A DNA stretch of 64,000 nt from Coprococcus sp. OM04-5BH (GTDB lineage Bacteria; Bacillota; Clostridia; Lachnospirales; Lachnospiraceae). The notes beneath the pieces were generated by a model. That model was not told the DNA's origin. It did no database searches and saw only the letters and a program-made list of their open reading frames with translations. The DNA is taken from positions 62,001 through 126,000 of the forward strand of contig NZ_QULM01000005.1 of the NCBI RefSeq assembly GCF_003482105.1. Reading direction: 5' to 3'. Made by a program: the position numbers and the translations under genes. Of the stretch, positions 23,536 to 31,896 are shown in pieces (within the stretch, counting starts at the first letter, position 1; each line of letters starts with the position of its first letter).

Positions 23536-24545
23536 TACGCCCCTCCCTTCCAGGATTTTGGAACATATATATCTCTAAACTGCTGTGTCGCGTAATTATC
23601 TGTCATTCCTGCAATATAATCACACACCACAGTCCTCTGATCTTCTCCTGTCAGTATCAGCTCAACACATTCATTGGTAAGCCTGCTGACATCCTCCATA
23701 TAGTAATTATACAGAAGCTCCAACATCATGTCGGCTTTCTTCTCCTCGCACTTGGCTATTGGATTTGTATATAGATACTTAAACATATATTGCCTTAAAT
23801 TTCCAAGTGCTTCACTGATTTCAGGTGAAAGTGATACGATTTCCTTACCACAGCTGTTGTTTATGGCATCATGTATAAGGCAGTTAAGTCTGTCTCTGGT
23901 GGTATGTCCCAGAATATCCGTAACATTCTCGGGAAGATCCGACTCCTTCAATATATTCCCTCTTATGGCATCATCAATATCGTGGTTAACATAGGCAATC
24001 TTATCTGATATGCGGACAACCTGCCCCTCTAAGGTCTTAGGCATAAGGGAAGTTTTATGATTAAGTATGCCGTCCCTTACCTCCACGGACAGATTCAGTC
24101 CCTTTCCCTTATTCTCAAGCTTCTCAACAATCCTTACGCTCTGTTCATTATGGTTAAATGGTCTGCCGCTACATCTGGTTAGTGTTCTCTCACCGGCATG
24201 TCCAAATGGTGTATGTCCCAGATCATGCCCCAATGCTATAGCCTCTGTCAAATCCTCATTCAGTTTAAGAGTTCTTGCTATTGTTCTGGCAATCTGTGCC
24301 ACCTCAAGGGTGTGGGTAAGTCTTGTCCTGTAATGATCATCATCCGGTGTAAGGAAAACCTGAGTCTTATGCTTCAATCTCCTGAAGGACTTACAATGAA
24401 GTATCCGGTCCCTGTCTCTCTGATATATGGTTCTTATGTCACAAGGCTCCTCATACACGTCACGTCCCTGCGACTGATCGCTGAATGCTGCATACTCTGA
24501 CAGCATTTCATGTTCTCTCATTTCCTGTTCTTCACGAAATGTCAT
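23535..24545 (-). CDS. dgt: deoxyguanosinetriphosphate triphosphohydrolase-like HD protein
   Basis: A 336-residue HD-domain phosphohydrolase of the dGTPase type that removes triphosphate from deoxynucleotides. Motifs: YRTRLTHTLEVAQIAR, the metal-binding HDLGHTPFGHAGE, FNHNEQSVRIVE and ISDKIAYVNHDIDDA. It opens the dnaG-rpoD operon, an arrangement common in Clostridia and one that suggests coupling of dNTP pools to replication. AAGGAGA lies 12 bases before the ATG. Confidence 0.94.
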   Translation of the reverse strand: MTFREEQEMREHEMLSEYAAFSDQSQGRDVYEEPCDIRTIYQRDRDRILHCKSFRRLKHKTQVFLTPDDDHYRTRLTHTLEVAQIARTIARTLKLNEDLTEAIALGHDLGHTPFGHAGERTLTRCSGRPFNHNEQSVRIVEKLENKGKGLNLSVEVRDGILNHKTSLMPKTLEGQVVRISDKIAYVNHDIDDAIRGNILKESDLPENVTDILGHTTRDRLNCLIHDAINNSCGKEIVSLSPEISEALGNLRQYMFKYLYTNPIAKCEEKKADMMLELLYNYYMEDVSRLTNECVELILTGEDQRTVVCDYIAGMTDNYATQQFRDIYVPKSWKGGA

Positions 24546-24810
24546 AATAACCTTTTTTCTCCTTGTTGACCCAATTTACACAGCCATATACGCTCATTGA
24601 CACTGCTCACACGGACATATATACTATTGGCTCAGCCCATAAAATTATGTCGTGCTGCTCTTTTTATGTTTCATTTGGCACAATGCCGCATATTTTTTGC
24701 CTACATTTTTATTATTCTCTGTTTTTTTTCATAATCCTTTTTATTTTTTAAAATATTTTACGAAATTATTTGGGGTTTAATTTCGCTACCTTCCTCGTTA
24801 CCGTAAATAA
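24546..24810. other. gene-free leader region of the dgt operon
   Basis: AT-rich, no open frame of note. It contains CTCAGCCCATAAAA at 24631, a partial match to the leader motif found upstream of rpoD, dapL, ydjI and the GH13 gene. No confident promoter could be assigned. Confidence 0.4.
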
Positions 24811-25082
24811 GTAGAGCAGCAACCATTTTTATTTGCCTCCGGCAAGGGTTGCTGCAACGTAACGATGTCACAGACATCATTACAATAAGTGGAGCAGCAA
24901 CCATTTTTATTTGCCTGCGGCAAGGGTTGCTGCAACGTAACGATGTCGCAGACATCATTACAATAAGTGGAGCAGCAACCATTTTTATTTGCCTGCGGCA
25001 AGGGTTGCTGCAACGTAACGATGTCGCAGACATCATTACAATAAGTGGAGCAGCAACCATGCCACGGACATCATTACAATAA
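24811..25082. repeat. 78-bp palindromic repeat array, left copy
   Basis: GAGCAGCAACC recurs at 24814, 24892, 24970 and 25048, an exact 78-bp period with almost no divergence, ending in a shortened unit. Each unit folds as a long hairpin: outer arms GTTGCTGC/GCAGCAAC and inner arms GTAACGATGTC/GACATCATTAC, with a second small hairpin TTGCC-TGC-GGCAA between units. Open frames through it are produced by the repeat. It lies downstream of the PrsA-like gene. Confidence 0.95.
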
Positions 25083-25178
25083 CAAAAACTGCGGCAACAC
25101 ACACCGAAGAGGCTTACGTCCACGATGTATGTTATCCGCAGAAAAATTCATTCAATATTTTATTATTACAAATCCGTT

Positions 25179-26267
25179 TTAGTCTGTTGTTATAGCTCCG
25201 CAATTCTCAAGGTTCTTTACCAGTCCCTTGAAATCGAAATCGGCCCATACGGTTCCCTGAAGGTCATTTACTTCATCAACAGGTATAGTGGCAAGCCACT
25301 GACTCTGCAATTTGTCAAACTGATCAGACTCTGTACTCTGTGCCGAATATGATATGAAGTTTGTCTTGAGCTCTTCATCATTGTCATTCACCATGACAAT
25401 AACGGCATATCCAAGAGTATCCTCTATAGGGCCTGTACACTCACCCGTCTTAAGATTGTTCATTATCTTATTAATCTCATCATCACCATAACCGTCTGTA
25501 TAGCCTGTATCGTCTCTTGAATAGTCTGTAACACCATACTTATCCGCAACGGTCTCATAGGATGCTCCAGCCTGAATCTCCTTCATGGCTGCCTCAGCAT
25601 TGCTCTTCACCTCAGCCTTCTTGTCATCTGATACATATACATAGTTGCCATCTGAATCTTTCTTAGGTGAGTCGCCATCTATCTCTACAGTAGGGAACAG
25701 CATATAGTAATAATCTGTGAACACGGTGTCCTTATACTGCTTCTCAAGATCAGCCTGGATCTTTGAACCCATTTCATTCTTTATATCATTCTGGAACTTT
25801 GAAGCCATAGCCTGCTCCTCAAAAACCCGCTGTATGGTTTCATCTGTGATACCATAGGCATCCAATACCTCCTGGCTTATCTTACCCTTGAATGACTCTA
25901 TATTTTTATTTATATAATCATTATCGCCATCATCCAACTCAACATTGTTGTTCTTGGCCACATTATAGATTATTTTGTTCTGTCTTAACAATGAAAGAGC
26001 ATATCCTTTATTGGTCTCTACACTACTGTCATCTTTAAGTGCTGATGATGTAACACCATATGTAAGAGCCTCCTGCATTGCATATAATGCCATCTCATCC
26101 ATAGTAATGTCATAATCGCCAATGACCAGTGCCTTTGTTTTCTGTGCCTCATCTGCACTGTAATACTTGGTGATCTTCTTGTCACCGGAACCGCATCCCA
26201 CAAGACCTATTGTCATAGAAGCAACTGCTGCAACTGCAAGAAGCCTCTTTAATCCTCTTTTTATCAT
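25179..26267 (-). CDS. PrsA/SurA-like peptidyl-prolyl isomerase lipoprotein
   Basis: A 362-residue lipoprotein (signal peptide with lipobox LVGC at about residues 22-25) with a SurA-like N-terminal helical chaperone region (LSLLRQNKIIYNVAKNNNVEL) and a parvulin-type rotamase-like domain (EIQAGASYETVADKYG ... TGECTGPIEDTLGYAVIVMV). Such foldases assist secreted proteins on the outer face of the membrane. The start at 26267 has AGGAAGG upstream; the frame continues back without a better site. It stands alone, enclosed by two arrays of the same 78-bp repeat. Confidence 0.86.
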   Translation of the reverse strand: MIKRGLKRLLAVAAVASMTIGLVGCGSGDKKITKYYSADEAQKTKALVIGDYDITMDEMALYAMQEALTYGVTSSALKDDSSVETNKGYALSLLRQNKIIYNVAKNNNVELDDGDNDYINKNIESFKGKISQEVLDAYGITDETIQRVFEEQAMASKFQNDIKNEMGSKIQADLEKQYKDTVFTDYYYMLFPTVEIDGDSPKKDSDGNYVYVSDDKKAEVKSNAEAAMKEIQAGASYETVADKYGVTDYSRDDTGYTDGYGDDEINKIMNNLKTGECTGPIEDTLGYAVIVMVNDNDEELKTNFISYSAQSTESDQFDKLQSQWLATIPVDEVNDLQGTVWADFDFKGLVKNLENCGAITTD

Positions 26268-26440
26268 CTCTTTATTCCTTCCTGATACATATAATACCAA
26301 ATCCAAGCTCCGCAAATTATAATATCCGCTAAAAGATATCCACCCAAAGCCTACATTCAGCTTCTTAATTCTAGTTTAATATGGTCTAATCGTCAAGGAA
26401 TTTCACAGTTTTTTCACTATATAGCCGCAGTCAGGTGTAC

Positions 26441-26657
26441 ACCTACGGCAAGGGGTTGCTGCAACGTAACGATGTCACAGACATCGTTACAATAAATAGA
26501 GCAGCAACATTCTAATTTGCCTACGGCAGGGGGTTGCTGCAACGTAACGATGTCACAGACATCGTTACATTAAATAGAGCAGCAACATTCTAGTTTGCCT
26601 ACGGCAAGGGTTGCTGCAACGTAACGATGTCACAGACATCGTTACAATAAATAAAAC
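26441..26657. repeat. 78-bp palindromic repeat array, right copy
   Basis: The same element as at 24811, in the same orientation, with about three units 78 bp apart (GAGCAGCAAC at 26499 and 26577, degenerate at 26654). Here the inner palindrome is perfect: 11-bp arms GTAACGATGTC/GACATCGTTAC with loop ACA at 26466-26490. The spacer hairpin is TTGCC-TAC-GGCAA. It lies upstream of the PrsA-like gene and occupies most of the 465-bp gap to the permease gene. Confidence 0.95.
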
Positions 26658-26692
26658 AGCGGAGAGTAAACTCTCCGCCGTCTTATTTATTA
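26645..26692 (-). terminator. terminator of the sugar transporter operon
   Basis: A 9-bp stem GCGGAGAGT/ACTCTCCGC with a two-base loop, flanked by AATAAA/TTTATT tracts, 40 bases after the end of the second permease gene. It overlaps the edge of the 78-bp array. Confidence 0.88.
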
Positions 26693-26732
26693 TATCCATA
26701 CAAATCTACATTTATATGTATCTAATATGCAA

Positions 26733-27623
26733 TTACTCCTTTACACCACCAAGTGCAACACCGGCGATGATATACTTTGAAAGTATAAAGTATACGATCA
26801 GAAGTGGTAATACTGTAAGAGTAAGTCCTACGTATACATAACCGTAATTTACTCTGATAGCATCTGACTTAAGTCCCTGTACAAACATAGGAAGTGTATA
26901 CTTCTTAATCTTTGTAATCATCATTGTAGGTGTATACAGGTTGTTCCATGAAGCTATGAATGCGAATATAGCCTGTGTAGCCATAGCCGGCTTCATAAGT
27001 GGTAATGCAATTCTGTTGAATGTTGAGAACTCACTTGAGCCATCGATTCTGGCAGCCTCAATGATCTCAACTGAAAGTGCACCCTGCATGTACTGCTTCA
27101 TGAAGTAAACTGTTGAAGGTGCTGCTGCAGCAGGAATAATAAGTGTTAAGTATGATCCGTAAAGACCAATCTGCTTCATGAATGCCATGAAACCAATGAT
27201 TGAAACCTGTGCAGGAATCATCATGATAGCCATGATGAATGACCAGGCAACATTCTTTGCCTTGAAATTGTAAACTGTAATACCATAAGCAGTTAATGTT
27301 GCGCAGTACACCTGAAGAATTGTGGCAGGAACAGTTACAATTAAACTGTTACCCATAGCCTTCCAAAGACCTACACCACCTTTTGTCTCACTTATCATAC
27401 CCGTAAAGTTCTTAATGAACTCTGTTCCCGGTATAAATGCAAGACCCTGCTGAATTCTCGCAGATGGCAATGTTGCATTAACAATCATTACATAGAATGG
27501 GAAGACACTCAGGAAACAAAGGAACACGCAGATAATCGTTCTGAAAATCTTCTTAGCTCTGATCTTAGCTGAATAACTCTCGTCTATGCCTATTGTATTT
27601 GTTGCTCTAGACATCTCATACAC
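26733..27623 (-). CDS. carbohydrate ABC transporter permease (MalG type)
   Basis: A 296-residue inner membrane permease of the CUT1 sugar importer family with six transmembrane segments. The EAA loop is EIIEAARIDGSSEFSTFNRIALPLMKP (near residues 190-215), where the ATPase docks, and the protein ends in the MalG-typical GVALGGVKE. AGGAGGTG precedes the ATG and overlaps the stop region of the upstream MalF-type gene, so the two are coupled. No ATPase gene is present in the operon; CUT1 systems often share an MsmX/UgpC-type ATPase encoded elsewhere. Confidence 0.95.
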   Translation of the reverse strand: MYEMSRATNTIGIDESYSAKIRAKKIFRTIICVFLCFLSVFPFYVMIVNATLPSARIQQGLAFIPGTEFIKNFTGMISETKGGVGLWKAMGNSLIVTVPATILQVYCATLTAYGITVYNFKAKNVAWSFIMAIMMIPAQVSIIGFMAFMKQIGLYGSYLTLIIPAAAAPSTVYFMKQYMQGALSVEIIEAARIDGSSEFSTFNRIALPLMKPAMATQAIFAFIASWNNLYTPTMMITKIKKYTLPMFVQGLKSDAIRVNYGYVYVGLTLTVLPLLIVYFILSKYIIAGVALGGVKE

Positions 27624-27626
27624 CTC

Positions 27627-28598
27627 CTACGCTTTCTTCACTGCATGCTTCTGCTTATCAGGTCTGTCCTTAGTAGCGATAAAGAATATCATACTAATTA
27701 TCATAGTACAGATAAACAGAATTACTGAAATAGCACCTGCATAACCATAGTCAGGGTTCTGTGAGAATGCTACCTCTCGAATCATCATAGTTACTGTATG
27801 GGATACACGTCCCGGCTGACCAACACCATTGTTTACGTTGAACAGCGCTGGAATATCGTACATCTGAAGACCACCGATTGCTGATGTAACCAATGAGAAC
27901 TGAAGAATTGGCTTAAGCAATGGCAGTGTGATCTTGAAGAACTCCTGTCTGCTGTTAGCTCCGTCAACCATAGCTGCCTCATAAAGTGATGGGCTGATAC
28001 CAAGAATACCTGCGATAAGAACTATCATAGTATTTCCATACCACATCCAGAACTGCATGAAGCCTATAAGACCGATTGTTCCGGCCTTGCTGTTAAGGAA
28101 ACTGTAATCACCCAGCCCCGGCAGCTTTCGTACCAGCAGTGTTACAGGTCCCTGATTACCGAACAAACTGTTGAACAGTACGGCGATAGATGAAGCTGTA
28201 ATGATATTAGGAAGGAACATCATAACCTTGAATGCGCCCTGACCCTTAAGCTTTACAACTGTATCTGTAAACCATGCTGATAAAAGTAATGCTAATAAAA
28301 TCTGTGGAATAAAGTTAATTATCCAGATAATCAATGTATTCTTAATTGTGTTCATAGGAATTGTATTGAACCAAACGTCCTTACCAGCCAAGAAATCTCT
28401 GGTCTTCAACACCTTAAGATAGTTGTCGAATCCACAGAAACCATCGTTTACAAGCTTTGAACCGGTCATCTTGTACTCAACAAAGCTTAAGTAAAATGTG
28501 TAAATCAGTGGATACAACTGGAAAATCAAGAATACCAAAAAGAATGGAGCGATGAACATATAGCCATACTTTCCATATTCAACTGTCTTCTTTTTCAT
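27627..28598 (-). CDS. carbohydrate ABC transporter permease (MalF type)
   Basis: A 323-residue permease partner of the MalG-type protein. Six transmembrane segments and the EAA loop SLYEAAMVDGANSRQEFFKITLPLLKP (near residues 205-230). The opening GKYGYMFIAPFFLVFLIFQLYPLIYTFYLSF is typical of CUT1 MalF-like subunits. It follows the binding protein gene by about 210 bases that contain a 24-bp perfect palindrome, a likely point of differential expression. Confidence 0.95.
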   Translation of the reverse strand: MKKKTVEYGKYGYMFIAPFFLVFLIFQLYPLIYTFYLSFVEYKMTGSKLVNDGFCGFDNYLKVLKTRDFLAGKDVWFNTIPMNTIKNTLIIWIINFIPQILLALLLSAWFTDTVVKLKGQGAFKVMMFLPNIITASSIAVLFNSLFGNQGPVTLLVRKLPGLGDYSFLNSKAGTIGLIGFMQFWMWYGNTMIVLIAGILGISPSLYEAAMVDGANSRQEFFKITLPLLKPILQFSLVTSAIGGLQMYDIPALFNVNNGVGQPGRVSHTVTMMIREVAFSQNPDYGYAGAISVILFICTMIISMIFFIATKDRPDKQKHAVKKA

Positions 28599-28739
28599 GT
28601 TTTCACTTCCCCAATTTTCTTAAAATATGTTTTTCACGTATCCTCCGTCAGACATTTTACAAAAACCACCAAATCCTACCCCGATTCAATACTTTTTGTA
28701 AAATGCCTAACAGCGATATATCTCAGACTTTTTAAAATT

Positions 28740-28763
28740 ATGCACCGGCCTAGGCCGGTGCAT
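28740..28763 (-). terminator. 24-bp perfect palindrome between binding protein and permease genes
   Basis: The two 12-base halves, beginning ATGCACCGGCC, are exact reverse complements, making an extremely stable GC-rich stem. On the minus strand TAATTTT follows. A smaller hairpin CAGCTT-GTG-AAGCTG lies at 28776-28790. In sugar transporter operons such stems let the binding protein mRNA accumulate over the permease part, as attenuator or 3' stabiliser. Confidence 0.75.
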
Positions 28764-28810
28764 AACCTTAATTTCAGCTTGTGAAGCTGTACTTTATGAT
28801 ATTATATTGA

Positions 28811-30211
28811 TTACTCAACAGTAACATCTGTAAGTGTAGCTGCAACGTCAGCCTTGAGAGCTGCGATTGCTTCATCAACGCTACCATACTCACCTGTGTT
28901 GTATGATGTAGAAACTGTTGATAAGCTGGTGTTGATCTGTGAATCATACTTTGTTGACTTGCTCATGTCGATAGTCTTAGCACCCTCATTGAATGTTGTA
29001 AGAAGGTTCTGACCATCAAGCTTGTCATTAGCACCTACGCCATCAGCGATAGCCTTTTCAACTGCTGCCTGGTTGTTAGGGCATCCCTCATCACCATTAG
29101 CTGCCATGTCATACATAACATCTGTATCACATGTTAATGTGTAGATTAAGAGACCTGCAAGTGATGGGTTTGGACAATCCTTACCATAGAAGAGGTATGA
29201 ACCACCCCAGTAGTAACCACATGGGCCAGGGCATGCCTGATACTTAACGTCTTCTGTTACGAATACTGTATCACCCATGAACCAAGTTGTACCGAAGAAA
29301 CAGAATGTTGTGCCGTTTGACATGTTAGCTGTCCACTCTGTTGACCACTGTGATGAATTCTGGCTGTATCCGCCATCATAGATCTTCTTTGAAAGCTCGA
29401 GCATTGTCTTAGCTGAATCTGAAACTACAAGCTTGCCATCAACTACCCATGCTGAATCCTTGTTAGCAAGAAGTGGGTACTTAAGCTCGTCTGGTCCTGA
29501 AACCATGTACTTGCCTGCTGCCTTAATCTTTTCAGCTACTGCGAAGAAACCATCCCAGTCTGAAACCATTTCCTGAACCTTCTCAGGATCTGATGTTCCG
29601 AGAACTTCCTCAGCCATAGCCTTGTTGTAAAGAAGAACACCAGGTGTTGCCTGCCATGTACAAGCCATAAGGTTACCATCAACTGTAGCGAAATCTACTG
29701 TGTACTGGTAAGCGTTAGCGTACATATCAGCTGTAATACCAGCCTCTGATACAGGAGCTGTGAAATCCTTGTCAGCGTAGCTGAGCATTACTGACTCATC
29801 TGAAGCGAATACTGAAGGATACTCTGTTCCGTCATCAACTGCGTTCTGGATCTTAGCTGGGTACTCTGACTCTGTACCTGATACGTTAAGGTTTACATAC
29901 TTAACAAGGTCTGAGTACTCTGGGTACTTTGTTCTGAAGTATGTATCAATTCTGTTACCTAACTCATCATTCCATGAGTAAACGTAGATAGCCTTGTCAT
30001 TGATACCTGATACATCAAAGCCTGTAGCCTCTGAGCCACCTGCTTCTGATGTGTCCTCTGAAGCTGCCTCTGTTGTTGCCTCTGAAGCTGCCTCTGTTGT
30101 TGCCTCTGTTGTTGCTGCTGTTGTTGCCTCTTCCTTGCTTCCACATGCTGTAAGTGATAATCCCATAGCAAGTGCTAATGAAAGAGCCAATGCCTTTTTG
30201 ATTTTTCTCAC
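28811..30211 (-). CDS. sugar-binding lipoprotein of a CUT1 ABC transporter
   Basis: A 467-residue extracellular solute-binding protein (family 1). The GTG start at 30211 follows AAAGGAGGG; the upstream ATGs lack a site. A signal peptide with lipobox LTAC (residues about 20-23) is followed by a 35-residue Thr/Glu/Ala/Ser linker built of TTEA and SEA repeats, then the bilobed binding domain. No sugar can be predicted by eye. First gene of the operon, behind a TTGCCA/TATAAT promoter and a palindromic operator candidate. Confidence 0.92.
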   Translation of the reverse strand: MRKIKKALALSLALAMGLSLTACGSKEEATTAATTEATTEAASEATTEAASEDTSEAGGSEATGFDVSGINDKAIYVYSWNDELGNRIDTYFRTKYPEYSDLVKYVNLNVSGTESEYPAKIQNAVDDGTEYPSVFASDESVMLSYADKDFTAPVSEAGITADMYANAYQYTVDFATVDGNLMACTWQATPGVLLYNKAMAEEVLGTSDPEKVQEMVSDWDGFFAVAEKIKAAGKYMVSGPDELKYPLLANKDSAWVVDGKLVVSDSAKTMLELSKKIYDGGYSQNSSQWSTEWTANMSNGTTFCFFGTTWFMGDTVFVTEDVKYQACPGPCGYYWGGSYLFYGKDCPNPSLAGLLIYTLTCDTDVMYDMAANGDEGCPNNQAAVEKAIADGVGANDKLDGQNLLTTFNEGAKTIDMSKSTKYDSQINTSLSTVSTSYNTGEYGSVDEAIAALKADVAATLTDVTVE

Positions 30212-30332
30212 AAAAAAACCCTCCTTTAAAATATGTGTGCATCCGGTCATCACCGGACTGCCTATAGTCATAGATTATTTTCTCAGTTGTACATCGAAAT
30301 GTTCAATCTGCTATGACCCACTTATGATATTA

Positions 30333-30353
30333 TTGACAAATACTCCTTGTCAA
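30333..30353 (-). promoter_or_regulatory. candidate operator of the sugar transporter operon
   Basis: A perfect inverted repeat TTGACAA/TTGTCAA separated by 7 bases, lying immediately downstream of the expected transcription start. Its placement suits a repressor that blocks the polymerase. No regulator gene is adjacent. Confidence 0.55.
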
Positions 30354-30362
30354 CACAAGATG

Positions 30363-30391
30363 ATTATAGGACATATTATCTAATTTGGCAA
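30363..30391 (-). promoter_or_regulatory. sigma-A promoter of the sugar transporter operon
   Basis: On the minus strand TTGCCA (30386-30391) and a perfect TATAAT (30363-30368) are 17 bp apart. The leader to the GTG start is about 145 nt. Confidence 0.82.
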
Positions 30392-30519
30392 GTGTTTATT
30401 TATATCTTTTTATCTTTTTTGTACATTTTTGCGTTAATGGGAAGAAAAATATCACCAATAGACCATATTTTTATTTATACTATTTTTCCAGTTTCACTAT
30501 ATTGACACACAATTAATAA

Positions 30520-30557
30520 TATCCCGCTTTATGATACAGGTTTCACAAAACGGGATA
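30520..30557 (-). terminator. possible terminator of the alpha/beta-hydrolase gene
   Basis: Arms TATCCCG and CGGGATA with extra AAA/TTT pairing around a 17-base loop, followed on the minus strand by TTATTAATT. The remainder of the 446-bp gap 30212-30658 holds the transporter promoter and otherwise AT-rich sequence. Confidence 0.55.
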
Positions 30558-30658
30558 CTCTCAGACATTCTTACAATTCAATTTCACTTTTTATTCTTAT
30601 TTTACATTTACGAATTATATTTCTGTTTTTTATGTTTATTTAATATTTCTGCATTTTC

Positions 30659-31723
30659 TTATTTTATATTTTCCTCTATAAAGCCGGATATCTTCTCTGA
30701 CACTCCTTTCGGATCATAGGTATAGAGTCTTGCTGGTCCGGACATCTCTTCGCAGGTTATATTGCTGTACTGTGAGTAGAACTCCTTAGCGCCACTGCAA
30801 TATGCAGCTACATAATCGAACTCTTCGTCCCCGTCCTCCGCCTTGACCTCTTCATAGGTGGTTTTGGCTGTCTCGTCATCATTTATATACGGCTCAAGCA
30901 ATGGATTGGCCATGAGCATATACATAGGGATATCCTCAGGCATCCCCAGTTCCTTAACCGCTGCCGCATTATCAACGGTGTAATAATTCTCGAAGTACAT
31001 ATCTCTTGTATAGCCACGCTCTGCTATAATGGCATCCCTGGTCTTCATCTGTATATCGGAATATACATCGCCTATATTGTCCGGGAATGAACTCTTGGCA
31101 AGTCTCATTCCACCGATCTTGGTGAACTGTATCATGAGATAATCAAAAAATCCCGTATACTCATCTGTGGTGATACTGTCAAACTGCTCTGCATAGTTCA
31201 TATCCATACCGATTATCGCCTGTACCTCATCTTTATATGTATCTGCCCAGTACACAGCATCAAGTCCGCCGGTGCCCGATGCAACAAGTACATAAGGTCC
31301 CTCTATGCCCTTTTCCTGAAGCACCTTTCTGTAGTCATCAACCATGGCATCTATATGCTTATCTGAATCGGCACTCGGAGAAAATCCATATCCACTCTTA
31401 TCCACATAAACAAGGTGATACCCGCTAAGCTCATCAAATAATGGCTGGAGTGCTATGGAGTCATCACACACCAGTCCGTCATGTATGAATACCAATGTTG
31501 TATCTGCCTCTGTGTCGCCCCCTTCAAGGACATGTATATTCTTGCCGTCTATGTTCACCATCTCACCGGGAGCGTGCATGTAGACTGCCTCCTTCTTGCA
31601 TTTGCTTCTGTGATTGATGTAAAGTCCCACAAATACGATCACATTTATAACCAGGATAGCCAGCATAAATATGATGAATATCTTGAAGAACTTGTGGAGA
31701 AAGTTTTTTACTTTTTTGCTCAT
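30659..31723 (-). CDS. membrane-anchored alpha/beta-hydrolase fold protein, catalytic residues missing
   Basis: A 354-residue protein with an N-terminal transmembrane anchor (residues 14-37) and an extracytoplasmic alpha/beta-hydrolase domain. Fold landmarks are clear: FIHDGLVCD (oxyanion region), YVDKSGYGFSPSAD, and VLVASGTGGLDAVYWA at the nucleophile elbow. Aligned to the usual G-x-S-x-G-G, the serine position is Gly150. Near the C-terminus, where the catalytic His is expected, the sequence reads ARLYTYDPKGVSEKI without a histidine. It therefore looks like a pseudoenzyme, or Ser149 takes over. It is divergent from the plus-strand gene at 31897. Confidence 0.78.
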   Translation of the reverse strand: MSKKVKNFLHKFFKIFIIFMLAILVINVIVFVGLYINHRSKCKKEAVYMHAPGEMVNIDGKNIHVLEGGDTEADTTLVFIHDGLVCDDSIALQPLFDELSGYHLVYVDKSGYGFSPSADSDKHIDAMVDDYRKVLQEKGIEGPYVLVASGTGGLDAVYWADTYKDEVQAIIGMDMNYAEQFDSITTDEYTGFFDYLMIQFTKIGGMRLAKSSFPDNIGDVYSDIQMKTRDAIIAERGYTRDMYFENYYTVDNAAAVKELGMPEDIPMYMLMANPLLEPYINDDETAKTTYEEVKAEDGDEEFDYVAAYCSGAKEFYSQYSNITCEEMSGPARLYTYDPKGVSEKISGFIEENIK

Positions 31724-31896
31724 TATTTTTATCCCTTCTGTATTTCTTATGTTTTCTATAATAATATAGATATTTTTTTTAGTAAATGCTTTTGTGACAT
31801 TTCAGACTTTTTTCATACTTTATTTCTTTTTATATTATTTTTCATATGTTAATATAGGAAACAAAGCAAATGTACTATGAGTAAAGGAGGCTTCAG

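Noticed and set aside
24758..25123. Repetitive open frames across the left 78-bp array
   Set aside because: 78 is a multiple of three, so the repeat keeps frames open; the product is a perfect peptide repeat without a start signal.
24811..26657. Composite transposon or insertion sequence around the foldase gene
   Set aside because: The flanking arrays are direct, not inverted, repeats; no transposase gene or target duplication is visible.
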